A stretch of DNA of 64,000 bases from Gnetum montanum (lineage: Eukaryota; Streptophyta; Gnetopsida; Gnetales; Gnetaceae). The translations under genes and the position numbers were made by a program. Shown piece by piece: positions 34,320 through 47,000 of the stretch. Under the pieces are notes generated by a model. The model was given only the letters and a program-made list of their open reading frames with translations. It searched no databases and was not told where the DNA came from. The stretch's first letter is position 1. Each line of letters starts with the position of its first letter. The DNA is taken from contig MNCI01004656.1 in the NCBI GenBank assembly GCA_015680685.1, positions 109,595 through 173,594 of the forward strand, in the 5' to 3' direction.

Positions 34320-35754
34320 TTGTTCAAAGTCCCATGTGAATTGAACACTTGTCAATTGAAATGGTGGTTATAACCATCACAAAGGCCACTTGTCAACTAA
34401 AACCTCTTTATCTCCACAATGGCCACTTGTCAACTAAATGGGACACGTGTCAACTACAACTTTTTTATCTCCATGGTGACCACTTGGCAACTGAATGAAA
34501 ACACTTGGCAACTGAATAGGACACTTGTCACCCGCAGCTTTTTTATCTCTATGGTGGTTATAACCATCCAAGATTTTTTGTAACTTACCTACCTACCTTT
34601 GAACCCTATAAAAAGGCTTCAAAGGACTCTTGAGGACTCACATAACACATTTTGGAAGACTTGGGATCACACACTTGAGCTCACACTTGGAGACACACTT
34701 TGGCTCTTGGGAAGAGCATTTGTAAAAGACATCGTGAAAGATTGCTTGTAAGATGACTTGCTAAAGAAAGGATTTCAGCCTCTTTGTCATGGTCCTGTGA
34801 GTTATGTTTTTTATTTTTTATTTTGTTTAAATTATTTAGCTAGTGGTTTAGATAGTATCATCCTTGGCAAGTAATTTTGGGATTTTTAGATTGCTCTTAT
34901 TGTTCTTGTTGCACGATAGAAAAGTTTGGTTAAAATTTTGCCATAGAAGCGCTTATGTTTAAAAGCCTTAAGAGCATTTTAGTAGTAAATTTTGTTATTG
35001 TGCAACGTATAGGAACTGCTATTGAGATCGTTGTAAGAGAGCCTCTACTTGTAGTCATGCCGTTGAATGATTCAATAGTCAAGAGGGTTCAGAAATCCTT
35101 TGGTATTTTGATGGGACCAGAATAGCTTCTTTTTATCTTTAAAGTGAATCTCTGTGGTACTTCAATCAGAAGTTGTCAAGTATTTTGAAGGTTCTATTGA
35201 ATGCAATTGTTGACATCCATTATCTAGCCAAAATGGAATCTCGTACATGGTAGTTTACGCAACAATTTTTGGTAGCATAGTAGGTTTGTCTTGAAGAAAT
35301 TGCTTATTTGAGCCTTGGAAGTTCGAACAATTCATAGATGTTGAATTTGGGATAGCTTTATTGTGTCATTTTACCTTTAAATATTTGAGGTCTACACAAA
35401 TTTGCTTTCTTTTCTGTCTATTTCCATTGAATCTTGTTCTATTTCTAGTTTTCTTGTGGAACTATCTCTTTCTCTGGGGAAAATTAGAAGTAGATTCATA
35501 GAGTTGTGCTCAAATTTTTTTGCAAAATTTTATTTGTTCCAAGTAGGTATTATAAGGACCGCATAGACTAGACAATTGAACAAAATAGAAACTCAACAAC
35601 TCACAGTACTTGGCAAAGTTGGCTGAATCTCTTTAAGATAAGTCATTTGTAGTTTACACACAACGCAATCATTTCATTTTACACAATCGCATGCCGCAAC
35701 AGCACACACACATACTCACATTAACTATTGAGTCTATTTGGAGGTATTTGGGCC
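34320..35754 (+). repeat. LTR-like repeat, second gypsy family, copy 2
   Basis: Pairs with 12375-13478. U3 holds seven CACTTGTCAACT-like units (34346-34533). The TATA box is TATAAAAAGG at 34607. The right end is CTATTTGGAGGTATTTGGGCC, followed by the PBS-like TTGGTGTTGCCAGAGA at 35755-35770. Longer than copy 1. Terminal bases unresolved. Confidence 0.55.
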
Positions 35755-35770
35755 TTGGTGTTGCCAGAGA

Positions 35771-36334
35771 TGAGCAGGCACCTAAATCCTGTTCGAGGAC
35801 ACTTGTTGGCGGTTGCGTCCCAAATGGTCACCAACAATACTAAAAGAAATGCCTAAGGAAGAAGGTCTTTTGCTAGCCATGAAAACGAAGCCAAGAGAGG
35901 GACAACAAAGGATATGACCATGGACAAATCATAGCACATATAGTATAAAAACTCAAACACCGCATAATTGCCTAATCCATGGGATGATGAGAAGAAATTT
36001 TAGTCCATCCTTCAAGAATGTTCTACATAACTAGAGAAGCATCAACATAGCAATCAAGGTTGGAAACTTCCCATTGCTAGCAATAACAAGAAGAATAATC
36101 TTTAGTCGATTTTGTAAGACCTTTACAAATTTTGTAGTCTTCAATGTTTGTTAGTCTTTTTGTCATTTTGTCATTCTGTATGCATCAACTTGAATAAAAT
36201 TTTGTAATTTGACACTTAGAGTTAATAAGTCGTTAGTGTTAGTCAGTAATCCCATACTTTCCAAATTTTTTCTCAAGAAAGCTCAGTCCTATCCTATTAA
36301 CTAGAGGATGAGTTTTTACTTAAGCATGGGGATA
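35771..36334 (+). other. 3' end fragment of a TGATGA-family element
   Basis: From about 36160 the sequence matches the 3' UTR that follows ORFX in G and H: TTTGTAATTTGACACTTAGA, then CCATACTTTCCAAATTTTT, then GAGGATGAGTTTTTACTT. It ends in the polypurine tract TAAGCATGGGGATA at 36321-36334. Sequence from 35771 to 36160 is unassigned. Confidence 0.5.
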
Positions 36335-36450
36335 TGATGAAGCATCAGTTGGCTGAGATATCATAGATGCTACATCACCCCTATGTTGTAGCATCCCTAT
36401 CGATGCATCTTTACTGGCTGCTACATTGTAGATGCTATGTCACATCTGTG
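36335..36450 (+). repeat. Truncated LTR tip fused to pol
   Basis: Starts TGATGAAGCATC after a PPT, like LTR H. It has GATGC/GCATC palindromes. After about 116 bp it passes directly into RNase H sequence at an ATGTCATA that both partners share. Confidence 0.6.
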
Positions 36451-37880
36451 ATGTCATATGGTGGCTAGTGATCCTCTAGGAGTTTGATTTGATGATGGTT
36501 AACTGAAATGGGACTTAGAATGTGGTAGCTAACCACTTTTCTTAGTTGTGATGGGATAGCAAGGAGGAGGAGAGTCCATTATTTGATCAATTTCTTGATG
36601 AACTCCTCTTTGTCGAGGTTGTTATGGCTTCAACTTTCAAGGAAACAAACTAGTTTGATAGCATCCTCTACTAGCTACTAATTCAAAAGCTACTGTTGGA
36701 ATGGGATCATAGGAATAAACAATAGTTTCTTCATTAGGCCAAGAACTTCATAAAAAATTAAAGATAACCTCTATAAGAGTTACATTGATGGCCTGGTACA
36801 ATGGTGTGTTCCTAATGTAGATTAGCTTTAAGTCCTCTAGGATGCACATGAGAAACCTTGTAGGGGCCATTATGCTAGAAGAACTACCATTAAGACCCTC
36901 ATGATAGGATATTATTGGCCCATGATCTTATGGGATGTCCATAATGTCTTCCATTCCTATGACCAGTGCCAACGTGATGGAGGGATGACAACATGTATGG
37001 AAGGGATGCAATAGTGGATCCAACCATTAGAGCCTATCAATCTTTGGAGGATTGATTTCATGGGGTCCATCAACCCCATGTTAAATAGAAAGGCCTACAT
37101 CATTATGGTTGTTGACTACTACACAAAATGGATTGAAGCCACTGCCGTCACCAACTATTCATCCTCTACGACAACATGGTTTGTACAACAAAATGTTATC
37201 AACAAGTTTGGTATTCCATGAGCATTAATTTATAATAATGGAAGACATTGTACAAGTGCCACTTTTCAAAAGCTTATGCAACACTTGGGGGTTGAACATA
37301 AACTAACAACTCTTCACCACTCCTAACCTAATGGCCAAAATTACCAAAATACTAACACGAATAGTTATTAAATATAGGAAGTACTAGAGCAACAAACTCA
37401 ATGATGCTCTTTGGGCTTATCATTCAACATGGAATCTTGCTATTGGGTATTCTCCCTATGAGCTCATGTACAAAATCATTCCAATGCTTTCCATCAAAGT
37501 TGAGCTCCGTACACTTGTCATAGCATGTGACCTTGACTTAGACTTAATTCTAGCCCAAAGAAAAAGATTAATGAATCTCAACATGATAAAAAAAATAGAT
37601 TAGTGGCCCTTTCATTGAATGAAGTGCACAAGGAACATAACAAACAATGTCATGATCTTAAGATTCAGAAGATAAAGTTTCAACCATGGGATAAGGTGAT
37701 CTACTGGAATCCCATGCACATGCCTCAATGGAAAAAATTTCAAATGTTATGGAAGGGCCTTACATTATATATGAAACCTTTCCAGCTGGGGCCATGATGA
37801 TATATCATCTTGAGAGCCTAAGTAAGAGATTTATGGTCAACACCCAACAACTCAGACCTTTTCTTGAATCAAGAATAACC
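36451..37880 (+). pseudogene. RNase H end and integrase of element G
   Basis: Aligns with H 49535-50970. Recognisable are the RNase H end (36455-36560) and the H2C2 zinc region near 36850-36960 (HMRNLVGA in a shifted frame). The integrase core start is near 37080-37130 (DYYTKW-like), then LNDALWAYHSTWNLAIGYSP and YELMY at 37398-37470. A C-terminal part reads KIKFQPWDKVIYWNP near 37668-37715. There is no chromodomain. Frameshifts and stops break it several times; catalytic residues cannot all be traced. Confidence 0.7.
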
Positions 37881-39780
37881 AGTTGAAAAAAATCCTTAGC
37901 TAATGGACATGCATGTTTAATTTTCTAGATCTCCTCTTTCCAACTTAGTCATGGGGGAGATGCTCATCCATGTTGATACTATATGAGCGGCACCTCAGTT
38001 TTCAACTTTTTTTTACATTGTTTTTCATAAATTTTTTATTTTCTTTAATATTTTACAATTTTTTTTATATTTTTCCTTATTTAGGCTTTTCTTACATGTC
38101 TTCCTTTTCTTTAATTCCATCAAGACTTCAGTGGTGAGTACAACTACTGATTGATGATGGTTTGTAACTTGCATTATTTACTTGATTGCAAATGACTAGA
38201 TCTCATCTTAGAATTTTGATTTTAATTAATGGAATATTAATTTTTTCATGATATTAGGTAGTGAGTTCACATCACACACCATTCCACACAACTCCATGGT
38301 GTTTCCTCATTTCAAAAATATGAGATTCTTTCCTAATAACAAATTACAATGAATTTTTGACCTTGGTACTTTCCAAGCTTGGGACAAATTAAGTGGATGG
38401 ACAAGGGTGTGGCTTTAACGGGATTTTTTACCTTTTGTGCCTACTTATCATTTGGGGTTACATGAGTGATTCTATGGATTCCTCACCATTCTTATGTCGA
38501 CTAATAAAAAAGAAGCAATATCTTAGCATGGTGTGGTTCCCATTGGCAAAAAAAAAAAAAAAACCACAATGGAAATTCAAATCACACTCCTTAGATATAA
38601 TAATGGGCTAAAGGTACTAGTTATGGAGCTAGAAAGACATGTTACCCAAGTTTGATGGCATTCCTCTAACTAAGGCTCTTTTCAATTCCTACTTTTCTTT
38701 TCTTCTTTCTTTGAAATGGTGAGTTGTTTATGGGGATGTTCCTATACCTTGAAGGATGGAATGATCTTATGTACCAATGCAAAATAACTAGAAGTGGATG
38801 CTCTTGATTCTCACTAAGAATGGAAGCTATCAGGTCATATTAATCACATCCTCAATAAGGGACTTCATGTGGCTCAAATGCAAGACTCCATTCCATACTC
38901 TCTTTGTTCTTTCCATGTACCACCTCATAGCCTTTTCTCATGATTGTATTTATGGGTTCATTTTGAGATGGTCTTAACTCTTTGATGGTTTCTCTGGTGA
39001 TTTAAATTTTAACTTTCCACAACCATTAATCATCCTTGGAGCCCACATACTCCTTCGTTTGAGGGCATGTAAGGTCATTAATTGCATAATCTTGCAATGG
39101 GGAGGAACCACTTGCATACTACTTAGTTGGGATGGTTATGTTCCTTATCCTTTAGGCATTTTTCTTTCAAAACCTTTGTTTTCCACCTCAGTGCATCCAG
39201 TTTTTGCACTTGGCAATTAATATCTTTCTAAATATCCTTTTCAAACATATTCCTAGCCCTCTTTAAGCATTTATTCTTATTCTAGGTTTTTTCTGCTTCC
39301 TTTGGACCCTAATTTCATGGCAAAAATTCCTTTTCCTTAGTTTTTCAATTGTGAAAATTTTTGTTTTTGGCTATGTTGAGGAATCTTCATTGATGCAACA
39401 CAAAAATAGTATAAGTATGCAATTGAAGTTAGGTAAATTTTCACATGTGTGTCATAACACTAGGGGAGTTTTTGTGAATTTCAAAGCCTAGAGCCTTCCC
39501 AAGGCCATAACTTCCTAACTGCTTGCCCAATTTAACTTATTCTTCAACCCTTCAACTACTAGAGGTGAGCTTTACATTGTGGGGACCATAAACATATGGT
39601 TTTTGATAAAAATGTTTTAAAATTTTTCTAACTCCCAAATAGTTTAACTAATAAAATAATACTAAACATCACTAATTCACCTAAGTTAAATCTCACCAAC
39701 AAAATTGGGTATTTATTATAATAAAATAATATTAAAATAATCAATCTATCATGATCACAAATTAGCCTAAGTGTAACTAG
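37881..39780 (+). other. Post-pol spacer of element G with PPT-like motif and TATA
   Basis: TTAGTCATGGGGGAGAT at 37945-37961 is an internal PPT-like copy. The non-coding spacer matches A and H. At 39389-39420 CATTGATGCAAC precedes TATAAGTAT; the element's LTR has TATTGATGCATC before TATATAAAT. The leader CACTAGGGGAGTTTTTGTG starts at 39460. Confidence 0.5.
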
Positions 39781-39834
39781 CATGAATGGAAAAAAGGTAT
39801 CAAAGTATTAAATATTACACATAAGACCCTAACA

Positions 39835-42530
39835 TTGGTTATGTTTGTGATCACAAATGGTCCTAAAGAGATTGCAGGAAGAAGGACCATCCTAACCATG
39901 GGAGAAGTGGCCATGAGGGGAAAAAGATCAACAACCACAATAGCCCCAAAGAAGGTGAAGTCTAAACCCATGCCACAGGACCTCTTTAGGAGGAGCTCAA
40001 AGTGGAAATTGTTTGTTAGATTCCCACCATAGAAATAGGAGAGCCTAAGCAAGATAAGGTGCCAAGGCCTAGAAATTGTTTGCAAGGATCTCCCATGTGG
40101 TTCATTCTCACTTCTAGTTAGGAGTGGTACATGAGAGAGACTTACCTCTTCTGAAAAATTGACAAGTGGATGCAACCATGAAAATCAAGGACATTGGGGT
40201 AAATTTAGCAAAAATTTGTACACAATAAAACCTCTACATCAAAATAAATGGATCTAACAATGCTATGGAGTGGTCTGTAAGGAGTACAGTGCACTCACTA
40301 AGGAAGAGAAGGCCTACTTCAAGATTGTGGCCTACCACCTAAACCTAATGGTGAGGCCACACAAGATTGCTACTTATTTACCCATGCATGTGCTACTCTA
40401 AGTGAAAAATTCCCTATCAACCTTTCCTCACTCATCTTCATGGAGATAGAAAAATAAATCAAAGAGAATGAGCAAGGGAGGAAGACGCTTCCCTTTCCAT
40501 GTCTAATAAGAAATATTTGCAAAAAGGGGAGGAATAGCCTATTATGTGAATGAGATGCTTTGCATGCTCCTACTACATCTTGGTAGAAGATGATGAAAGG
40601 TAAGGCAGCTACCAAGCTACTTGAAGAGGAGTGGCTATCACCACCACCACCTACTAAGAGAATAATGCCAAAGGCTCATGCAGCAATTGAGCACATGAGA
40701 AAGTTCCATGAGCAACTCCTGGAGTAGTAGTAGAGAGGACCAAGTGGTGGAGAGCCCTTAGCCTACTGGGCAATGTTGAGTCACCTTAACAAAGGAACAT
40801 AAACCATTAGCTAGATGGAAGAGACTATCGGTATTTTCAACACAAAGGATGTAGGCACTTGCAGGATCAAATCCAAGTGCCCAAGAAGTGACAATGTTTA
40901 TCCTTAGATAATAGCAATTCTTAGAGATCTCTAGGAATGTCACCACTTTCTTAGTGAACTTGGAGGAGTGTGAGGGGTGACTATCTTGGTGATGCAACAC
41001 CATGAACAAGAAATAGTAGTGAAGGTAATGGATGATCGAGTATTAGATGCATTGAATGCTACTATGGCCATCGTGTTAGACATTAATACACTCAAAGATG
41101 TGCAGGTATATGCAAGAGCAAGAAGCATGTGGCGAAGTGAGACCTAACATGAGGAATTATTAGATTGATTAATAGGAACCATGCAACCACTTTTGAAGAT
41201 CTTCAATTCTTTGGAAAAAATCACTACTACCTAGTCAGAGCTACTAGAGACCAAAGGCAAGCTCCTCATTAAAAATGCCCAACTTGTGGTAGCCATAATC
41301 AAAAATTGATTATTTTTTGTTAAAGTTGCAAAATTGAGAACCTTCTTGGCTAATCCCACCATTCTTAGCCAAGCCATTACAAGGGATGAAGCTTTTTTGC
41401 TACTTTAGAACAAATTGAAAGAGGCTGAGAATGTAAGGGAGATGGTGGTCTTTGATGCATTCTTATCGAAGGCTCTTGCCATCAACAGTAATAAAGATTT
41501 GTTGCAAGTTCACAAGGAAAATCTAACTCTAACTAGAGACATTCAATGCCTAGAAAATATCAAGGAACAAAAGGATTAAATGGTTAAGTTTATGAAATAG
41601 TAGTAGAAGTAGCTTGCGAAGGTGAACATGGATCTAAGGATGTTGGTAGCAAAGAAGTGTAATCTCTCAATGGAGGAAGTTTGTACACTTCACCAAAAAA
41701 AACCCATTGAGGTAGTTGCTTAAAAGAATAAGCCCCTAAAGTTTGAACAAGTTAGGAATCATTATAGCAACTAGGTTGGACTTCTCAAATAGGTAAACTA
41801 AGAGGAAATTCAGCTAGCCAAGGCGAAGATGAACGATGTCCTCCAAAAACTCTAGTAAAGAGGCAATGTATGGTAATCCATCTTTGATGGATTGAATGCC
41901 TACAACAAGATAAAGATATGCCTAAAGGAGTTGCAAATTGAGGAGATGATGGAGTACATGGAGTTAGGCAATCTCCATTATTTAAATTTGATGACACAAA
42001 TAGTTGGAAGGATAAAGTCAAAGTTAGAAAAGTAGATGACCAGCTTGTACATCTTTTATGAGGCTAAGTTTCAAGCATCACCATGACATCAAGAAAAAGC
42101 TATAAATAACTATTGTAGAGCTTGAAGTTCTTAGGAGTTAGTTTATAGACCAATGATTGGTTTCTAAGAACCTAGCTAGAAGAATTAATGACTACCATGA
42201 GCTGCACAACCTCATCAAGACATTCAATGTTGAGCATAAACAATTTACAACCTAGTTCATCAATGTTAAGGAACTATTCCTGGTAATGCCTTGTCCATGG
42301 AACATCGTTGTACCAGCCCATGTTGGTGATACTACATGGACTATATATGATCCTTGGAGTAAGGAGGAGAAGATGAAGGCATTGCTAGATGCCTTTTTCC
42401 TTCCACTTGAAGTAGCAGCTACAGTAGAATAGTAGAAACCACTACCTCAGCCTCAACACCCTAGGAGCCTTAACCTCTTGGCACTATTTGATCTCCTCTT
42501 CATCTTTGGCTATTAGAAGATTCCAATTGT
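39835..42530 (+). pseudogene. ORFX of element G, broken
   Basis: N-terminal basic stretch (open 39835-40032) with KWKLFVRF (WNLFVKF in H). An EWYMRETYLF-like block is near 40110 and KAYFKIVAYHLN at about 40310-40350, aligning with KIASYHLNP in H. A coiled-coil-prone middle follows (41100-42060; SIFDGLNAYNKIKICLKELQ near 41878). The C-terminal block KELFLVMPCPWNIVVPAHVG is near 42268, then KEEKMKALLDAF. Stops mostly at Gln codons. Function unknown; env-like by position only. Confidence 0.6.
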
Positions 42531-42712
42531 TTAATTTTTTAGGGGTGTTCAATTTTGTTTTCTTAAACATCCATTTTTGTAATTGTTGTAATACCATACA
42601 ATTTGACACTTAGAGTCAGTTAGTCCATGATTTCATATCTTTCCAATTTTGTAAGAAGCTCAATCCTACTTTTGTTCACTCAAGGATGAGTTTTTAGTTA
42701 GATGTAGGGGTA

Positions 42713-43556
42713 TGATAAATCACTCAATGGACTGCATCAATAGGCATGCATCAATGCCCATTAATTTATCCCTATTGATGCATCCCCATCAACATAGTGT
42801 CTGTCTCTACCTATATAAATGCAAGTACCCACCACATTTATTGCACATTAAGTCAATAGAGTAGCCAAGTTCTTATAATTTTCTTTTGCCAGAGTTAGAA
42901 TATTTTCCATGTGGCCACATTAGCACTTCAAGGATTGTATGAATCCTTATTCAAAAATTAACGTACCTAAACACTTGGATGTGCTAACAATAAAGATGGG
43001 ATTCTTGGAACTCCTTACAACACTTAAGAATAGTCTAATATTTTCATTCATGTAGTTTACTGTTTATGCATTTTACAATCATTTCCTTAATTAATACACT
43101 TAATAATCATACATAACTACGAATCCTTAAACATATTGTTAATGCTTGGTAATCCCAGTGGTGTTATGCTTGGTTCATCTAGTAGCCTAACACTTGATAA
43201 CCTAATAGCATTCCTAACGAGTTTAGGATGTGCATGGAAGATGGGCCTGGATGCTAATGTTATAATAACTAGATTAAAATATTAGATAGTCAATTAGTTA
43301 ACTCACAATTAATTAGTTTCACACTTAGAATAAATAAAATAAAATATAGAATCAGTAAAAATCATGTACCTTGGCTTACACTTAACCATACAATTGCACT
43401 CCCACAAGTGAAGCCAAGAAGATAATGATCATGCCTCTAAGTCATTACCTTGCTTGTTGTGCATTTAGGAGCAAAAGTCCAAAAAATTGAATTAGATCAC
43501 TAGTGCAATGATTATGATTTGTATGATTGGGCATAAGGACTACTTGCCACTCATCC
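42713..43556 (+). repeat. 3' LTR of element G
   Basis: PPT GATGTAGGGGTA, then TGATAAATCACTC; the end is CTCATCC (for TCATCA) at 43556. Paired TGCATCAATGC/ATTGATGCATC motifs lie in U3 and TATATAAAT at 42812-42820. The 5' LTR of G is missing, replaced by the 36335 tip and the fusion. Confidence 0.75.
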
Positions 43557-44436
43557 AATATTATCAATTTAATTAGGAAAAAAAATTTGTTAGATTGGGG
43601 ATAAGGACTAGATCTATTAATTTTAAATGACATTAATAAATATCTAAAATCAAGTGGCATTACTTTTGTAGGATCATAAAGCAACTTCAATATTGATTTT
43701 TTCTTTCTAGATTAGAGAATGTTGGCATCATGAAATGTTTTAAAGCATATGATAAATAATTAGATCTTATCATCATCCTTTGTACTTCATATTATTAATA
43801 GATACACAAAGTATTAGATATTCTAGAGATAAAGGCACTTTAAAATAACAACAAAAATAAAGAAGGATTTTCAAAATGAAATTAAGAAGATTTAGAATCC
43901 AAGTATGAGCTTTACAAAAGCTCTAATTACAACTATCTTCAATATTTTCAAAGGCTAAAATAAAAAGAATTAACAATGGCTTAATAAAGAATGGAAGACA
44001 ACTAGAATTTTCCTAAAGACTTTGAAGTCAACAAAGATTATCAATTAATATAAAAATTTGATTTGGGCTAAGAATAGGGAATTTGTCAAATAAAGACAAA
44101 CTAGTTTATTAGAAATGGTAAAGAAAGATCCCATATGTTTTTAGAATATATTTTAAAGCAAGAGAAGAAGAAACTATCCTTTCTCTCTCAAAGATATTGA
44201 AATTTTTTATCAAGCTCTATTTCATAGGAATGGCAGAACATAGGAATTTCATATCTATGGTAATACACTTCAAATAAAATGTATACTTCTAATAAAAATG
44301 CCTTCATTACTTATATGTTCCCATTTTGTGTGGATTTAGGATCCATGACATGTTATGGTTTTTTGTCGATATGGCTAACTATGACTATTTAATTGGCCAA
44401 GTAGTACACATGCAAATCCCTATTTCTTTTCCAAAG
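43557..44436. other. Sequence between elements G and H, pre-insertion DNA
   Basis: AT-rich, no gene recognised. Its last 16 bases (44421-44436) are the start of an 83-bp repeat unit that continues at 57181 beyond element H. Confidence 0.4.
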
Positions 44437-45324
44437 TGATGAAGCATCTAGTCATTGCGTCCACTAGGCCACGTTGATGGAGCCTCGTTAACGTGGCTGC
44501 ATCGACGGGGTCACGTCGATACATCTCTCCAAGCGTTAACATGGCCTTGTCAACGTAGAGTCTATTTCTGCTATAAATATAAATGGACCTACTGCATTTA
44601 TGGCATCTGATGTTCAAATTATAGTGAAGCTCTTGTAGTTTGTCTTTGTGAAAGTTAGAGTATTTCCCAAGTGTTCGTAGTAGGAGTTTGGAGAGTGTAT
44701 GGCTCTTTATTCAAGCGCTAATGTACCTTAGCCCATCGGCGTGACCAACAATAAAGACAAGCTTTTTGAACATTCCGTGTAGCATTTGGATTAAACTCCT
44801 TAAGCATTAAAATGTTTTAATATTTTAACATCTTAATAATTCTAAAAACTTTTATTATTATCACTTTACAGTTATAGTCCTTGTTATGGTTTATGTGAAC
44901 CATAAGCACGACCATCTTGAACATATATCTAACACTTGGAAACCTAGTGATGCCTAATGTATAGTATTCCAATAGTGGTTTAGACATGCTCAAGATGTGC
45001 ACGGAGGATGGGATTGGTTGTTTATGCTAGGGATAGTTAAGTAGTAGAGTAGAGTAATCATAAAATCAAATAGTCTTTCATTTCCTACACTAGAAGAATT
45101 AGACTTTAACAACAAAAAGAAAATTTATAAAAATCAATGGCGTCCTCACTCAACCATCATTTAGATCATAAGTGAGGTTGGAAAGACAATGACTACTCTA
45201 ACTGAGGTTTTACTGGCTAGAATTCTATGTACGTAAGTGCTTGTAGTCTTCGGAATTTGACTAGGTTGCACGTGAACGCTCGTGATTCGTATGGTTGGGC
45301 GTAGGGGTACCTTGCTGCTCATCA
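44437..45324 (+). repeat. 5' LTR of element H
   Basis: TGATGAAGCATC to CTGCTCATCA. U3 carries CGTTGATG, GCATCGACG, ACGTCGAT and GTCAACGT units. TATAAATA is at 44572-44579. 888 bp against 891 bp for the other LTR. Confidence 0.9.
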
Positions 45325-45344
45325 TTGGCATTGTTACCAAGAAT
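45325..45344 (+). other. Primer-binding site of element H
   Basis: TTGGCATTGTTACCAAGAAT immediately after the LTR; same class as in E and F. Confidence 0.7.
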
Positions 45345-45508
45345 TGTTAGTCTTTTGTGTGCTCTCTAGTCTTAGCATGATCATCACTTACCTTGTTGGA
45401 ATGGACCTATTATGTCAAAATATACTCATACTAGAAGACTTAGATAAGCGTATGGTACACTAAGTTATTTTTTATTTAACACTAATATGTCTTCTTCTCA
45501 CAGGCAAG

Positions 45509-47000
45509 ATGAATCCAACCCACAAGTGCCCCAAGAATGTTGGGTGATATATACTCATCCGGATGAGTATATTCCCAACTTCACCTTCATCTTGCATCAG
45601 GATGAGTAGATGTGATGGAAGGACATGGAGGGAAATGTTATATTACCTCCTGGTTGATTGGTTCCAGGAATGCTACTCCAAACTCTCACCAGATTGGGCA
45701 TTCAAGATTAAGTTGAGGAGTAAATGATGGAGGATCACGATTATCGGGACTATTGTCCAAATGAGGCACAATGTAAGTGGGACCTGTAGCAGGCACAACA
45801 CCATGAACAAGCAAAGGGCAAAAGGTCTAGTAACGCTTTGTCTCCACTCCTGTGTCAGAACATATGATCCATCATATAGAGTTAAGGGTCAAGTAACATG
45901 GAGTTCCAAGATGTTGAGGGATCTCTTGGAGGAGATCATGATGAAGGAGAAGATGGACATGAAGATCAAGGTCATCATCATGGGAGAGGAGGTGATCGAC
46001 ATAGTGGCGATGGTAGACCTCCCTCCCATCTCATTCCCCTCTTTCCACTTTAGCTTCATCAAGTTTTGAATCTTAACAAAATAATCTTTGGAGGGATCAT
46101 GATGGGGATGATCATTGAGACTAACATGATCAAGGACACCGACCAAAATGTCATGACTGAGGGCATGAGCTGTCGTGGAAGGATTATTGTCATGAAAGGA
46201 GAGGTAGCAAAGACTGTCATGGATGCCATGGCCATTCTCAAGACCATGACCATGATGAACCATTGCTTGCCACTTGAAACATGCTCAACATAGTAGAGGC
46301 AGTTCATATACCTACTAGGCATTTACAAGATAGCCAGATCAAGCGCATCGATATGAGCAACATTCCCAAGTTTGAAGGAGGATATAATTGTGATCCATAG
46401 ACTTACTTGCAAGCATTTCATGATGCTGCATCCTACAAAATATTGAAAATGAGTGGAAAAAACTCAAGCTATTCCCCTAAACACTCATTAAGGAGGCAAA
46501 AAGCTAGTACCAGTCTTTGGAGCCGAAGTTGATTAGGGGATGGAGTATGATGCTAGAGCTCTTCAATGACAAATACCAAACTTACTCTAGGGTGTCTAAT
46601 CTAAGACAATAAATCTAGAGGTGGAAAAAAGGTAGCCACAAGCCCTTAGATGCAGCCATGAGCAGATATTACTCGTTGTTGCACTGATGCCCTGGTCATA
46701 GCTACTCTTAGCAGGAGCATCTCCATTGTGTCATAGATGGGCTTTATTTCAAAATAAGAAGGACCCTTGGTGTTTATGCTCAAGGATGGCTATTTGTGTT
46801 AAGGGCTCATTAGCTTCAGCGATTAATTGAGTAGGTAGCCAAGGAAGAGGGGGAACTATGAAAATGGAAAAGTGCAGAGGAATATAATTGGATGAGAAGG
46901 AATCATCTTTGGATGCAATGGTGACCAGGAATACTTTACCCATACAAAAGTTCACTTCTGAAATTATGGCCAAGGTGGACAAGATGTGGGATTCTTTGGA
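45509..47000 (+). pseudogene. gag of element H
   Basis: N-terminal linker rich in Gly, His, Asp and Glu (45928-46020). The capsid core at 46345-46800 has NIPKFEGGYNCDP, LELFNDKYQTYSRVSNLR near 46553, DAAMSRYYSLL near 46650, VIDGL near 46728 and TLGVYAQG near 46755. Stops at Gln and frameshifts. The block homologous to the linker of B continues beyond 47000. Confidence 0.7.

Noticed and set aside
34346-34533. CRISPR-like array of regularly repeated units
   Set aside because: Units are imperfect, closely and unevenly spaced, and lie in an LTR U3 of a plant genome.
12375-35754. One giant element bounded by the two copies of the second LTR family
   Set aside because: Both copies are followed by the same PBS and leader-like sequence, so both are 5'-type ends of separate elements, and unrelated complete elements lie between.
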